This document shows positions 23,354 to 33,306 of a stretch of 56,870 nucleotides of DNA, one piece after another. The stretch is from Candidatus Sericytochromatia bacterium S15B-MN24 CBMW_12. GTDB taxonomy: Bacteria; Cyanobacteriota; Sericytochromatia; S15B-MN24; UBA4093. Below the pieces are notes generated by a model. That model made no database searches, was not told the DNA's origin, and was given only the letters and a program-made list of their open reading frames with translations. A program made the position numbers and the translations under genes. Numbering within the stretch: position 1 is the first letter of the stretch; each line of letters opens with the position of its first letter. Location: assembly GCA_002083825.1 (NCBI GenBank), contig DAZV01000031.1:288-57157 (forward strand), written 5' to 3'.

Positions 23354-26300
23354 CTTTGGAACTAGCTCGTAATTCCGGAGCCTTGCGGGTGCCGTGGAAG
23401 ACCGAGCGCTTTCGGCTGCTCTCGGAGCTGGGCCGTGGCGGCATGGGGATCGTCTACCGTGCGATCGACACGGCGCTAGGGGATCAGGAAGTCGCCCTGA
23501 AGGTGATCAGACAGCAAGGAGCCATCACGTCCGAACAACGCCTTCACTTCAAGGAAGAGTTTCGGGCGATGATCAAGCTCCAGCATCCCAACACCATCAG
23601 GGTTTTCGACTATGGTCAGGTCGACGAGCTGACTCAGTTCCTGACCATGGAGATAGCCCCGGGTCGGGAGGTCTCGGAATGGATCCAGGAGGGACCGCTG
23701 TCCCCGGTCGAGGCCTACCCGCTCTTGATTCAGCTCTTGCAGGCGCTCGGCTTCATTCACTCGCGGGGCTTCGTCCATCGGGACATCAAGGCGGAGAACG
23801 TCCACATCGGGGACGACGGGGTCCTGAAGCTGATGGACTTCGGCTTGATCGCTCAGTTGGGAATCCCCGCCACGGGGAAGCTCACCGGAACCGTCCACTA
23901 CATGGCCCCCGAGGTTGCCAAGGGCGGCAGTATCAATGCTTCCACGGATCTCTACTCGGTGGGCTGCCTGGCCTACCAGATGCTTTGTGGCCGGCTGCCT
24001 TTCGAAGGGACGCTTATCGAGGTCATCCGAGCTCACATCGGAACGCCGCCCCCCCCCATGCGCAGCCTGCGGCCGGAAATCCCGGAGCCGCTGGAAGCGA
24101 TCGTCATGCGCCTGCTGGCCAAGGATCAAGCGTCCCGGTACCAGGAGGCGGACGAGGTGATCGCCGCGCTTTCGGAGCTGGCGGGAGTCCAGGTGGCCCG
24201 CGAGAACTTGGCGCAACTGCGAAGCTACCTGACAAGCAGCACGCTGGTCGGGCGTGAGCGGGAGTTTCAACGCCTGGAGACGGCCCTCACCGATGCGCTC
24301 GCCGGCCAGAGTCGCGCCGTCTTCGTCGGTGCTCCGGCTGGAATAGGCAAGTCACGCCTCGCCAACGAGCTCATCCTGCAGGCAAAGCTGGACAACCTGA
24401 CCGTGCTACCTGGTCAGTGCTTGGAGAGCGGCATGGCTCCCTATGAGGCCATCGCGCAGGCGTTACGACCCCTCATCGCCCTTTCGAGCGACGATGAACT
24501 CGCGCGCTTCGGACCCGTGTTGGCGAGGCTGCTGCCGGAACTCGAAGGACGAGGTATCCAGGCCGCTCCCATCCTCGAGGCGACGCCGGATCGGCTGCGC
24601 ATGAACGAGACGATCGCTGCCTGGCTACAAGGGATCAGTACGCGGGCCCCCTTGGTGCTCTACCTCGACGACCTCCACTGGTGCGATCCCAGCAGCCTCG
24701 GCGTGCTGAACCACTGCATCCGCCAGGCGGGCCCGTCTCGCATCCTGTTCCTGGCGACCTTTCGAAACGACGAGGCCCCGCCCAGTAGCCCGATCTGGTT
24801 CACGTTCGAGGAAGGGCATACCGACTACCTGAAACTCGCCGCCCTGAACCTCGCCCAGGTCATGCAGCTCATGCAGGCCATGCTGCGTGAGCTGCACATC
24901 AGCAGGGAGTTCGGCGAGTACCTCCATGCGGTGACCGCCGGAAACGCCTACTTCCTGACCGAGGTGCTGCGCTACCTGATGGAAGACGGCCTCTTGATCC
25001 ACCAGGACGGAGCTTGGCACTTCCCCACCAACCTCTCGTCGCTCGTGCTGCCGACCACGGTCGGCGCCACCATCGTTCGCCGCCTCGATCAACTCGGCGC
25101 CCAGGCCCGCGCCTTGGCCCACGTGGCCGCGGTCGTGGGACGCTATCAGTCCCTCAGCATGCTCTTCGCCGTCAGCCGACTTGACGAAGAAGCGCTATTC
25201 AAGGCGCTCGATGAGTTGATCGATCGGCAATTCATCCTCAAGGAAGATCAGCGCTACACCTTCCCGCACGATTGGGTCCGCGAAACCCTGTACGACACTT
25301 CCTCGGAGGACGAGCGGCGGGAGATTCACCAACGCTGCGCCGAATACCTGGAAGAGGCCCACGCCTCCTCGACCGCCCTCATCATCAACGAGCTCGCGCA
25401 TCATTACAGCCGCGGCAACGATCGCCACAAGGCGTTCGCGTACCTCCGGATCGCCGGTAACCAGGCCAAGGAGGCTGGCATCATCGGGTCGGCCATCGAG
25501 CATTGGCAGCAGGCCGAGGTCTTGCTCCAAACGCTCGACGTGCCGGATAAAGAGGCCCTCCAGGCCGAAATCTGGTGGGTCATCGGCTCGAACGCCTTCG
25601 AGTTTCAACCCGCCCCGGCCATTCAGGCTCTGGAGAAGCTGATTCCGCTCCTGGAAGCGCGCGGCGCCGTCGACGCCGTCTGTCGCATCCTGAAGGGCGG
25701 CGCGGAGGGCGCCAAGCGGCTGCCGTCATGGCTTCGCGATCGCGTGATTGCCAGGTTCAGCATGACCCTGCCGTATCACCATCGGGCCTCGCTCTGGAAC
25801 CCGTCGGTTCTCGTGGGCTGGGTACAGCGGGTCATCGAGTCCTACGGCCTCCTCGGGGCGGCCTACGGCTATGTGGGCAAGCCCTCGAAGGGTCTCGAGT
25901 TCATCGAGCGCGCACTCGATCTCCTGCCTTTGACGGAAACGCCTCTGGAAGGGGCCTTGCTGGTCGCAAAGGGCGCCGTCCTTTTCACCGCGGGCCAGAT
26001 GGACAACGTCGTGAGCACCTGTTCCCGGGCCCAGACCTTGCTCTTCGATCACGATCTGATGGGCAACGAGCCGATTCTCGCCGCCCGGGTCGGCTCGGCC
26101 GGATACTTCAATTCCCGCTGCTTCCAGGGCATCCGCCCCGACGACGAAATGCTGGGGTTCGCCCTGCAAGCCGCCGAGGACATGCAGGCCCACGGACTCA
26201 AGAGCACGGCTTGGACCTTGCTGGGGGTCTGGTATGCCTGGACCGGCCGCGCGGAAGAGGCGCTCGAGGTCGTCGAACTGATCGCGCAAAATAGCAGGAA

Positions 26301-27501
26301 GATTGGCGCGCCTCCCTACAACTGGACGCTCTATCTCCGGCCCTTCATCGCCCTGCAACGGGGCAAGTACGACGAGGCGCGGGCTTTGATTCAACAGGCT
26401 CTCGGCGCTTCCCACCTCGACCGGTTGGCCTTTGCCGAGCAGAGCCTGCACATCCTGCAGGGCCACCTGCACCTGGCCACCGGAGAGCTGGATTCGGCGC
26501 GGGACGTCTTCGCCGCCGCGGAACGCCGCGCTCGGGCAGACGGGATGACGATCATCACCGTCCAGGCCCTGCTCGGACGAGGTCAACTCGCCCTGACCGA
26601 GCGGCATCTCGAAAACGCATCTCGCCTCCTGGAAGAGGCCCATGCGATGGCCGAGAGCGGCCCGTCCCGAAACCCGCTACATCAAGCCATCGCCTTGCGC
26701 CTGCTTGGCGAGGCCCACATGGCGAGGGGCTTCCTCACCGAGGCCGAAGCCGCTTTCGAACGCGCTCTCGCGATGGTGGTCGACCATGAGCAAGACAACC
26801 CCATCGAACAGGGCTACCTCTACCGTGCCATGGGCGAGTTGTCCCTCGCGAATCGGGATACCGACGGAGCCTTGCAGTTCTACGAGCAGGCGGCGGATCG
26901 GTTTCGGCTGCTCAAGAATCACCATCACCTGGGTGCCCTCACCCGTCGGATTGCGGAACTACAAGTCACCGAGCCCGCGGCCTCTCCGCACGAAAGCAAG
27001 CCATCCTCATTCTCCCAAGCCGCCCGCTGGCAGGACCTCTTACTCTCGGATGCCGCGACCCGACTTTCCAGCGACGCGTACCTTCAAGCCGCGCTCGCCG
27101 AGTGTCTCGAATGCCTTGCCGCCGAGGAGGCCGCCCTCTTCCTGCTCGATCCCGCTCCGCGCTGGGCGGCGAGTCGAAACCGTCTGGGCCCCTGCCGCGA
27201 GTTTCCGACGAACGCGGACTTCTTGGATCAGGTCCGGCGCGAGGGAATCGGAAAGGTGGCTCTCGACATCCCCAGCGTCTTGACGATCGGCATGGGATCG
27301 AACCTCGAGATGGAAATCCCCTGCGTGCTGGTCGTTCCCGTCATGATGGAAGGCACGATGAAGGCCATCCTGTACCTCACCAAGCGCGACCTCGCCACCC
27401 CGTTCGACGAAGCGGACCTCCGCACGGTGACGAGCTTCGGCCAGGTCCTGTCACTCGGGCTGCAAGCGCGGGAGACAGGTACCTCCCAGCCGATCAAATA
27501 G
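23350..27501 (+). CDS. Ser/Thr protein kinase-AAA ATPase-TPR-GAF protein
   Basis: 1383 residues from a GTG coupled to the PP2C stop. Residues about 20-275 are a PknB-like kinase: LGRGGMGIVYRAID, VALKVI (Lys51), FVHRDIKAENV (Asp145), LMDFGLI and VHYMAPEVA. Residues about 295-680 are an AAA/STAND ATPase with Walker A VFVGAPAGIGKSRL and Walker B LVLYLDDLHWCD. Residues about 690-1215 are helical TPR-like repeats (EEALEVVELIAQN, ALERALAMVVDHEQ). The C-terminal ~170 residues resemble a GAF domain. Similar kinase-ATPase-GAF architectures occur in cyanobacteria and other deep lineages, often extended by a histidine kinase or cyclase, absent here. A run of nine C residues (24049-24057) lies in the kinase coding part. 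Confidence 0.9.
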   Translation: MTLELARNSGALRVPWKTERFRLLSELGRGGMGIVYRAIDTALGDQEVALKVIRQQGAITSEQRLHFKEEFRAMIKLQHPNTIRVFDYGQVDELTQFLTMEIAPGREVSEWIQEGPLSPVEAYPLLIQLLQALGFIHSRGFVHRDIKAENVHIGDDGVLKLMDFGLIAQLGIPATGKLTGTVHYMAPEVAKGGSINASTDLYSVGCLAYQMLCGRLPFEGTLIEVIRAHIGTPPPPMRSLRPEIPEPLEAIVMRLLAKDQASRYQEADEVIAALSELAGVQVARENLAQLRSYLTSSTLVGREREFQRLETALTDALAGQSRAVFVGAPAGIGKSRLANELILQAKLDNLTVLPGQCLESGMAPYEAIAQALRPLIALSSDDELARFGPVLARLLPELEGRGIQAAPILEATPDRLRMNETIAAWLQGISTRAPLVLYLDDLHWCDPSSLGVLNHCIRQAGPSRILFLATFRNDEAPPSSPIWFTFEEGHTDYLKLAALNLAQVMQLMQAMLRELHISREFGEYLHAVTAGNAYFLTEVLRYLMEDGLLIHQDGAWHFPTNLSSLVLPTTVGATIVRRLDQLGAQARALAHVAAVVGRYQSLSMLFAVSRLDEEALFKALDELIDRQFILKEDQRYTFPHDWVRETLYDTSSEDERREIHQRCAEYLEEAHASSTALIINELAHHYSRGNDRHKAFAYLRIAGNQAKEAGIIGSAIEHWQQAEVLLQTLDVPDKEALQAEIWWVIGSNAFEFQPAPAIQALEKLIPLLEARGAVDAVCRILKGGAEGAKRLPSWLRDRVIARFSMTLPYHHRASLWNPSVLVGWVQRVIESYGLLGAAYGYVGKPSKGLEFIERALDLLPLTETPLEGALLVAKGAVLFTAGQMDNVVSTCSRAQTLLFDHDLMGNEPILAARVGSAGYFNSRCFQGIRPDDEMLGFALQAAEDMQAHGLKSTAWTLLGVWYAWTGRAEEALEVVELIAQNSRKIGAPPYNWTLYLRPFIALQRGKYDEARALIQQALGASHLDRLAFAEQSLHILQGHLHLATGELDSARDVFAAAERRARADGMTIITVQALLGRGQLALTERHLENASRLLEEAHAMAESGPSRNPLHQAIALRLLGEAHMARGFLTEAEAAFERALAMVVDHEQDNPIEQGYLYRAMGELSLANRDTDGALQFYEQAADRFRLLKNHHHLGALTRRIAELQVTEPAASPHESKPSSFSQAARWQDLLLSDAATRLSSDAYLQAALAECLECLAAEEAALFLLDPAPRWAASRNRLGPCREFPTNADFLDQVRREGIGKVALDIPSVLTIGMGSNLEMEIPCVLVVPVMMEGTMKAILYLTKRDLATPFDEADLRTVTSFGQVLSLGLQARETGTSQPIK

Positions 27502-27611
27502 TTCCGCTGCGGGCGCCGCGTCCTGCTCTGGGCCCATCCTCGCTGGCGACCGCGTTGGGCCCCGGTGCCCGTAGTTGGGCGGCCAGCCATTGAGGGCGAT
27601 TGCACGATACG

Positions 27612-29087
27612 TTAGTGGCTTGTTGCCTGATCCATGGCTCCCGGCTTGTCGTGGATGGCGAGTCGGTCGAGCAGGGTGGCGCTGGCCTCGTTTTGCCCGA
27701 TCACGCTGACTTCCACGCCATGGCGACGGTACTTGAGAACGACCTTGTCGATGGCGGCGATCGCCGAGCCGTCCCAGAGATGGGCCTGAGTCAGGTCGAT
27801 GACGATGCGCTTCCCTTGAGCCTTGTAGTCGAAGGCTGAAAGGAAGTAGTTCACCGAGACGAAGAACAGCTGGCCCGAGACGCGGTAAGTCAGGGTGTCG
27901 GTCTCGGCATGGGACGAGACGTGGACCAGATACGCGACCTGGCGGGCAAACATCAGCGCGCTCAGGATGACGCCCGCGAAAACGCCCTTGGCGAGATCGT
28001 GGGTGAGCACCACCGTCGCGACGGTCACCAGCATGACGATGGCCTCCCCGCGGGGAATCCGGTGCAGGGTCTTAAGTGACGACCAATCGAACGTCCCGAT
28101 GGAGACCATGAACATCACGGCGACCAGCGAGGCCATCGGGATCAAGGCGACCCACTTTCCGAGCACGAGGATGAAGAAGAGCAGGAAAACGCCGGCGCAG
28201 AGCGTGGAAAGACGGCCGCGTCCCCCCGACTTGATGTTGATGACCGATTGACCGATCATCGCGCAGCCCGCCATGCCGCCGAAGAAGCCGGTCACGATGT
28301 TGGCGACGCCTTGTCCCTTGGACTCCCGGTTCTTGTCGCTCGGGGTGTCGGTCATGTCGTCGAGGATGGAGGCCGTCAGCAGCGACTCGAGGATTCCGAC
28401 CATGGCCAGCGCGAAGGCGTAGGGGAAGATGATCGCGAGGGTTTCCAGATTGAGCGGAACGCCAGGAAGGCCGAAGAAGGGCAGCGCGGTGGGAAGCGCG
28501 CCCATGTCGCCGACGGTGCGGGTTTCGATGCCGAGTCCCACGGTCATGGCGGTCAGGACGAGGATGGCGACCAGGGGAGACGGAATCGCCTTGGTGAAGC
28601 GGGGCAGCACGTAGATGATGGCGAGCCCGGCAGCCACCATCGCGTACATGTGCCAGGCGGCTCCGATGAACTGGGGCAACTGCGCCATGAAGATCAGGAT
28701 GGCGAGGGCATTGACGAAGCCTACCATCACGGTCCGCGGCACGAACTTCATGTAGCGCCCGAGCTTCAGCCAGCCGAAGGCTATCTGGATGGCGCCGGTG
28801 AGAATCGTGGCGGCGAAGAGATACGGCAGGCCGTGGTCCTTGACCAGGGTGATCATCAGGAGGGCCATGGCGCCGGTGGCGGCCGAGATCATGCCCGAGC
28901 GTCCTCCGACGAAGGCGATGACGACCGCCATGGTGAACGAGGCGTAGAGACCGACCATGGGGTCCACTCCGGCGATGATCGAGAAGGCGATCGCCTCGGG
29001 GATCAGGGCGAGGGCGACCACGATGCCGGCGAGCACGTCGCCTCGACTATTGGAAAACCAGTCTTGTTTCAGTTGGGAAAGGCTCAA
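27612..29087 (-). CDS. SulP-family anion transporter with STAS domain
   Basis: 491 residues, about 10-12 hydrophobic helices then a cytoplasmic STAS domain. Family signatures include [42 protein letters not shown] and [18 protein letters not shown]. The STAS part ([40 protein letters not shown]) has the normal regulatory fold. SulP proteins carry sulfate, bicarbonate or other anions, often with sodium (BicA). The short length and [16 protein letters not shown] region recall BicA-like members, but substrate cannot be fixed. The frame begins with TTG at 29087 behind GAGG; no ATG lies near. Confidence 0.9.
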   Translation of the reverse strand: MSLSQLKQDWFSNSRGDVLAGIVVALALIPEAIAFSIIAGVDPMVGLYASFTMAVVIAFVGGRSGMISAATGAMALLMITLVKDHGLPYLFAATILTGAIQIAFGWLKLGRYMKFVPRTVMVGFVNALAILIFMAQLPQFIGAAWHMYAMVAAGLAIIYVLPRFTKAIPSPLVAILVLTAMTVGLGIETRTVGDMGALPTALPFFGLPGVPLNLETLAIIFPYAFALAMVGILESLLTASILDDMTDTPSDKNRESKGQGVANIVTGFFGGMAGCAMIGQSVINIKSGGRGRLSTLCAGVFLLFFILVLGKWVALIPMASLVAVMFMVSIGTFDWSSLKTLHRIPRGEAIVMLVTVATVVLTHDLAKGVFAGVILSALMFARQVAYLVHVSSHAETDTLTYRVSGQLFFVSVNYFLSAFDYKAQGKRIVIDLTQAHLWDGSAIAAIDKVVLKYRRHGVEVSVIGQNEASATLLDRLAIHDKPGAMDQATSH

Positions 29088-29439
29088 AAGTATCCTCGAA
29101 ATTCTATCGGGTGTCAGTCAGGCGAGGGTTACGCGTGCCATCGGCCACCTTCCAGGGGCGGACGCCGGCCGGAAGGGACGGAGAGGGTCTTGCGGAGAAG
29201 GGGCGAGTCGAATGGAAAACCGCGTGATACGGCGAATGGAGGAGCCTCGAAATAAGGCGAAGTCCGTTGCTTCCACCCTAGCAGAATTCACCGGTGGGTT
29301 CAATCGAAGCCCGGGTGAAGCGCTGCTTTAGAGGTCCCTGGCGTGGAAGTGGTCCGCCTGGCCAAGCGGCCGGTACTGGTCGAACGCGAGATCCGCGATT
29401 TCCCGAGTCGAGGTTCCGGATGTCGAGGCTGACCCGTCC
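29088..29439. other. Intergenic region, no gene recognised
   Basis: This interval separates the divergent SulP and topA genes. I see no coding sequence with family similarity, no tRNA and no strong hairpin. Its right edge leads into the topA promoter. Confidence 0.6.
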
Positions 29440-29483
29440 TTGCTCCCGAGCCGTCCGAGGGAGTAGAATGGAACATATGTTCC
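29440..29483 (+). promoter_or_regulatory. topA promoter with LexA-like palindrome at the start site
   Basis: TTGCTC (29440-29445) and TAGAAT (29464-29469) are 18 bases apart. Directly after the -10 comes the perfect palindrome GGAACATATGTTCC (29470-29483), which contains GAAC-N4-GTTC, the core of Gram-positive-type LexA boxes. It would cover the transcription start. GGAGG lies 18 bases ahead of... the coding region at 29491-29495, just before the ATG at 29502. Confidence 0.55.
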
Positions 29484-29501
29484 GTTCATGGGAGGTCACA
29501 C

Positions 29502-31607
29502 ATGGCGAACCGGGTCATCATCGTCGAGTCCCCCAACAAGGCCAAGACGATCCGACAGCTTCTCGGCACGGCATACGAGGTGATAGCGACCGTGGGGCAT
29601 TTTCGGGACCTTCCCGAAAAGGACCTGGGGGTCGCCATCGATCGGCAGTTCGAGCCCAGTTACGTCTATGCCTCGGAGCGCAAGGACGTGGTCGCCAAGC
29701 TGAAGTCCCTCAAGGGACGCTACCGGCCCGAGCAGATCTTCGTCGCCTCGGATGCCGACCGCGAGGGGGAGGCTATCGGCTGGCACATCGCGGAGACCAT
29801 CGGCCTTCCGAGTCGACAGGTCCAGCGCCTCGAGTTCCACGAGATCACGCGCGATGGGCTCGATCGAGCTTTCGCTCGGATCCGCGCGCTCGACATGAAC
29901 CTGGTTTACGCCCAGCAGGCGAGGCGCATCCTGGATCGCTTGGTGGGGTACAAGGTCAGCCCGATCGTGCGCGACCGCTTGCCGAACGAGCAGCAGATTT
30001 CGGCGGGGCGGGTGCAGTCCGTGGCTCTGCGGGTGGTGGTCGATCGCGAGCTGGCGATTCGAGACTTCAAACCCAAGGAGTCCTGGTCGGTTCATGCGCG
30101 GTACCGCGATCCCTCGGGCGATCCTCAGGCGAGCTTCGAGGCGGAGGTCTTTTCCAAGGTCGCGAAGGGCAAGGTCGCGGAGGCTAGGAGTCCTCGCAAG
30201 GAGGTGGTCGCGACGCGCGAGGAAGCCGAGGCGATCGCCGAGGCCCTGCGCGGCGTCAGGCACGTCGTCTCTCGGGTCGCCCGCAAGGAGATGAAGCGCA
30301 ATCCTCCCGCCCCCCTCATCACCAGCACCATGCTTCAGCAAGCCTCCAGCAGGCTCAAGATGGGCACCGACGAGACCACCCGCCACGCCAAGACGCTGTT
30401 CGAGGCCGGTCTCGTCACTTACATCCGCACCGACGAGCCTTCCGTCAGCCCCGAGTTCCAGAAGGAGACCCTGGACTTCCTGCGCGATCGTCACGGCCCC
30501 GAGATCGTGCCGGCCAAGCCGAACCTCCACAAGGCCAGGTCCGCCAATGCCCAGGGAGCCCATGAATGCATCCGCCCCACCCGCCTCGGCGCGTCTCCGG
30601 GCCCCGAGATCGATCCTCGCGCCAGTCAGCTCTACGAGCTCATCACCCGGATCTACCTCGCGAGCCAGTGCCGGAGCGCGGTTTTCGACGCGACGGAAGC
30701 CTGGATCATGGCGGGAGAGTACCTCCTCAAGGCCAGCGGACGCGTCCTCAAGCAACGCGGCTACTTGACCCTCCTCGACGATCGCGATGCCAAGGATACC
30801 AGCCTTCCCGCGCTCACGGCCGATCAGGTCCTCGCGCTCGAGCGGATCGAGCCCAAGCAGCACTGGAGCAAGCCGCCCGACCGATTCACCGAGGCGACCC
30901 TCATCAAGTACCTCGAAGAGAAAGGGATCGGGCGCCCGAGCACGTTCGCCTCGATGGTCTCGCTCATCCTGCGCAAGGAATTCGTCGTCAAGGTCGATCG
31001 AAAGACCCTCGCACCCACCGAGCGCGGCGAACGACTCGACGCCGAGTTGCGCAAGCACTTCGCCGACATCATCCACGAAGGCTTCACCGCCAAGCTCGAA
31101 ACGGATCTCGACCGGATTGCCGAGGCGGCGGAGACCTGGAATCACTTTCTCGCGGGCTTCTGGGAAGGATTCTCCCCCCTGCTCGCCGCGGCTCAGGCGG
31201 GAATCCAGGCGCCCCACAGCAGAAGACCCGCCGCGTCCTCGCCCAAGGCCCGCCCGCCCAAGGCCGGTTCGCGCGTGGGCCGCAAGACCAAGACTGCCGA
31301 GCCTGCCGCTAGGATCGAGGTCGCGGCGATGTTCGATAACCCGACCTGCTACCGTTGCGGAGCCCTCACGCGCCGGATCCTTAGCCAGAAGAACGGCCGC
31401 GAGTACTTCTGCTGCTCGCGGGGCCGGGAAGTCTGTGGCTTCATCATGGAGGTCACGGACCTGGCCAACCCCCCATGTCCCATCTGCTCGGCTCCCACCC
31501 GCAAATTCCCGTCGGGAACGGGCTTCGGCTGCGTTCGCTGGCGCAAGGAGGGAGCGGGTTCATGCGGCGGTATCGTGGACCTTCCGGGCAAGAAACGGTC
31601 GAGTTAG
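29502..31607 (+). CDS. topA: DNA topoisomerase I (type IA)
   Basis: 701 residues. The TOPRIM domain has VIIVESPNKAKTI and ASDADREGEAIGWHIAET (canonical DxDxE acidic triad). The active-site tyrosine is Tyr307 in GLVTYIRTDEPSVS. Further core motifs are SAGRVQSVALRVVVDRE, AQGAHECIRPT and EKGIGRPSTFASMV. Two C-terminal zinc-ribbon-like regions follow a basic linker, with CYRCG...CC and CPIC...C...C. Compared with most TopA, the usual Y-x-RTDS reads RTDE and AHEAIRPT reads AHECIRPT. It relaxes negative supercoils. A strong bidirectional hairpin terminates it at 31657. Confidence 0.93.
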   Translation: MANRVIIVESPNKAKTIRQLLGTAYEVIATVGHFRDLPEKDLGVAIDRQFEPSYVYASERKDVVAKLKSLKGRYRPEQIFVASDADREGEAIGWHIAETIGLPSRQVQRLEFHEITRDGLDRAFARIRALDMNLVYAQQARRILDRLVGYKVSPIVRDRLPNEQQISAGRVQSVALRVVVDRELAIRDFKPKESWSVHARYRDPSGDPQASFEAEVFSKVAKGKVAEARSPRKEVVATREEAEAIAEALRGVRHVVSRVARKEMKRNPPAPLITSTMLQQASSRLKMGTDETTRHAKTLFEAGLVTYIRTDEPSVSPEFQKETLDFLRDRHGPEIVPAKPNLHKARSANAQGAHECIRPTRLGASPGPEIDPRASQLYELITRIYLASQCRSAVFDATEAWIMAGEYLLKASGRVLKQRGYLTLLDDRDAKDTSLPALTADQVLALERIEPKQHWSKPPDRFTEATLIKYLEEKGIGRPSTFASMVSLILRKEFVVKVDRKTLAPTERGERLDAELRKHFADIIHEGFTAKLETDLDRIAEAAETWNHFLAGFWEGFSPLLAAAQAGIQAPHSRRPAASSPKARPPKAGSRVGRKTKTAEPAARIEVAAMFDNPTCYRCGALTRRILSQKNGREYFCCSRGREVCGFIMEVTDLANPPCPICSAPTRKFPSGTGFGCVRWRKEGAGSCGGIVDLPGKKRSS

Positions 31608-31656
31608 GCCCCGAACCGGCACGAAACGAAGGGTATTCTTCGCGGCGTTACGAGAA

Positions 31657-31695
31657 GGCGCTCGCCGATCCCGAGGGATCGGCGAGCGCCATTTT
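31657..31695 (+). terminator. Strong terminator between topA and ric
   Basis: A perfect 16-base stem, GGCGCTCGCCGATCCC (31657-31672) and its complement (31675-31690), is followed by ATTTTC. It lies between the convergent ends of topA and ric and may serve both strands. Confidence 0.85.
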
Positions 31696-31707
31696 CGCCG
31701 GAAGCGC

Positions 31708-32409
31708 TTACTTGGTCTTTGTCATCTCGGCGAGCTGGGCGAGGAGCACGTGGTTTTCCTTGAAAACGTGAACATGCATGTCCGCCTCGAGCGCGGCCAG
31801 CGCGTTGAACGTCATCTGGTAGGTGTTGCAGGCATCCTCAGGGAGGGAATAGCCCTCGGTGAGCTCCCGCATCTGGTCGAGCAAGTCGGTGACTTCCGTA
31901 TGCTCGGTCCGATGCGCCGCGATCTGCTCGGCGAACCCGTCCGCGGGGAAGGTCGTTTTCCCGGCTTCGAGGTCCAGGCAGAGGGGAAAGAAGCCCTCTT
32001 CCTCCTTGGCGAGATGAGCCTCCATCGCGGGCCTGACGCGCTGGAAGAGATCGGCCAGCTTGCAGAGCTCATCGTGGTTGTCCCCGTGAACGCGCTTGAT
32101 CTTGAGGACCAGCTCCTCCAGGCGAGGCAGCACGCGCCGCAGGTAACTGTGATGGGTGTCGGTGATGTCCCGGATCAGAGCGGAAATCGAATCGGTCACG
32201 ACAGCAGGCTGGGTTTCCGAATTGCTCTTGGCCTCGTGGAGCGCGGCGATGACGCGATCGGGGTCGAGATCCGCCTCGGTGCAGGCTTCGAGCAAGCTCC
32301 TGGAACCATCGCTGTAAAAGTCGATTCCGAGGCGGTCGAAGATGCGAGCCCGGTCGAGTTGTTCGGTGACGAGCAGGCCAATCGGCATCTCGGCGTTTAT
32401 GGTTAGCAT
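31708..32409 (-). CDS. ric: Iron-sulfur cluster repair di-iron protein Ric (YtfE/ScdA family)
   Basis: 233 residues from the ATG at 32409, with AAGGAG 6 bases upstream. The N-terminal ScdA_N-like part is RARIFDRLGIDFYSDGSRSL, where the family usually has cysteines (FCC/FCGG); here they are Tyr-Ser. The hemerythrin-like domain has the expected ligands: DTHHSYLRRVLPRLEEL, MEAHLAKEEEGFFPL, HRTEHTEVTDLL and MHVHVFKENHVLLAQL. Such proteins repair Fe-S clusters after NO or oxidative stress. The loss of the N-terminal Cys pair is a visible deviation. Confidence 0.9.
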   Translation of the reverse strand: MLTINAEMPIGLLVTEQLDRARIFDRLGIDFYSDGSRSLLEACTEADLDPDRVIAALHEAKSNSETQPAVVTDSISALIRDITDTHHSYLRRVLPRLEELVLKIKRVHGDNHDELCKLADLFQRVRPAMEAHLAKEEEGFFPLCLDLEAGKTTFPADGFAEQIAAHRTEHTEVTDLLDQMRELTEGYSLPEDACNTYQMTFNALAALEADMHVHVFKENHVLLAQLAEMTKTK

Positions 32410-32590
32410 TTGAAACTCCTTCTCAGCTAGAAAACGACATCTTCTTTCCATGCTATGCCGCTTTCCCGTCGAGCGGGATGAGCTGTCTCATAATCGGCAA
32501 ATCCCCGTCCCGACGGAAAGGCGGGGGAGATGTATCCCCGCGGGAGCTTTTGAAGTAAACTGAAGAACTACCCTTTCCCTCATCGATGAA

Positions 32591-33097
32591 ATGCGAGTCT
32601 CAGCACCCATGACCGAAAATCAGCCCCCCGCTTCCGCCCCCACGCCGGAGGCCGCTCCCAAGGGTCGTCCCCCCAACGTCGATCAGCTCGAAGCTCGCCT
32701 CGGCACGCAGATGGTCGCCTGGAACGCCATTCGCGAAACCGTCGTCGCCATCGGCGCCACCTGGCGCTGGGTCCATTCCGACGCCACCGGATCATGGTCC
32801 TACCGCTCGTACCTTTCGGGCGATCGCTTTTTTGCCGCTCTTTCGCTCACCGACGCCGGCTTCGAGGTCAGCCTGAACATGAAGGCCGAAGAATGGCCCG
32901 GCATCACGGCCGAAGGTCCCGACGAAAGCGCTCTGCTCGAGCGCCTCCAGTCCGCCGCCTTGGCCACCGGCCAGGACCCCGCTTGGGTTCACGTGCCGAT
33001 CAGCGATGGCCCCGCGCTCGCGCTGCTCACCAAGATCCTGGTCGTCCGCGCCCGCCGCGTCCAGAAGCCCCGGCTCAAGCACAAGAAAAAGCGCTAG
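32591..33097 (+). CDS. DUF3788-like small protein
   Basis: 168 residues (162 if the ATG at 32609 is used; neither start has a clear ribosome-binding site). A disordered Pro/Ala-rich N-terminus precedes a compact domain: GATWRWVHSDATGSWSYRSY, RFFAALSLTDAGFEVSLNM and a C-terminal helix ending in a basic KPRLKHKKKR tail. The W..Y...GDRFFA pattern recalls DUF3788 proteins of unknown function. It stands alone, divergent from ric. Confidence 0.6.
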   Translation: MRVSAPMTENQPPASAPTPEAAPKGRPPNVDQLEARLGTQMVAWNAIRETVVAIGATWRWVHSDATGSWSYRSYLSGDRFFAALSLTDAGFEVSLNMKAEEWPGITAEGPDESALLERLQSAALATGQDPAWVHVPISDGPALALLTKILVVRARRVQKPRLKHKKKR

Positions 33098-33306
33098 CCG
33101 CTTCGACTCCGGCAGGAAATCCCCGTTGGGGCTTGAAATCTCCGGGGCAGATCCGGAATAATCAAGAGTCGCCTTGAACGGCCATGTGCTCTTTGACCCC
33201 ATGGAGCGCCCGAGCACATGCCCATCGAAGCGCTACACCCCCACCGATCCCCGCGCAGGCGCTTGTCGCCGCGGGTCGTGAGAGCCCCAGGAGGCCCGAA
33301 ACAACC

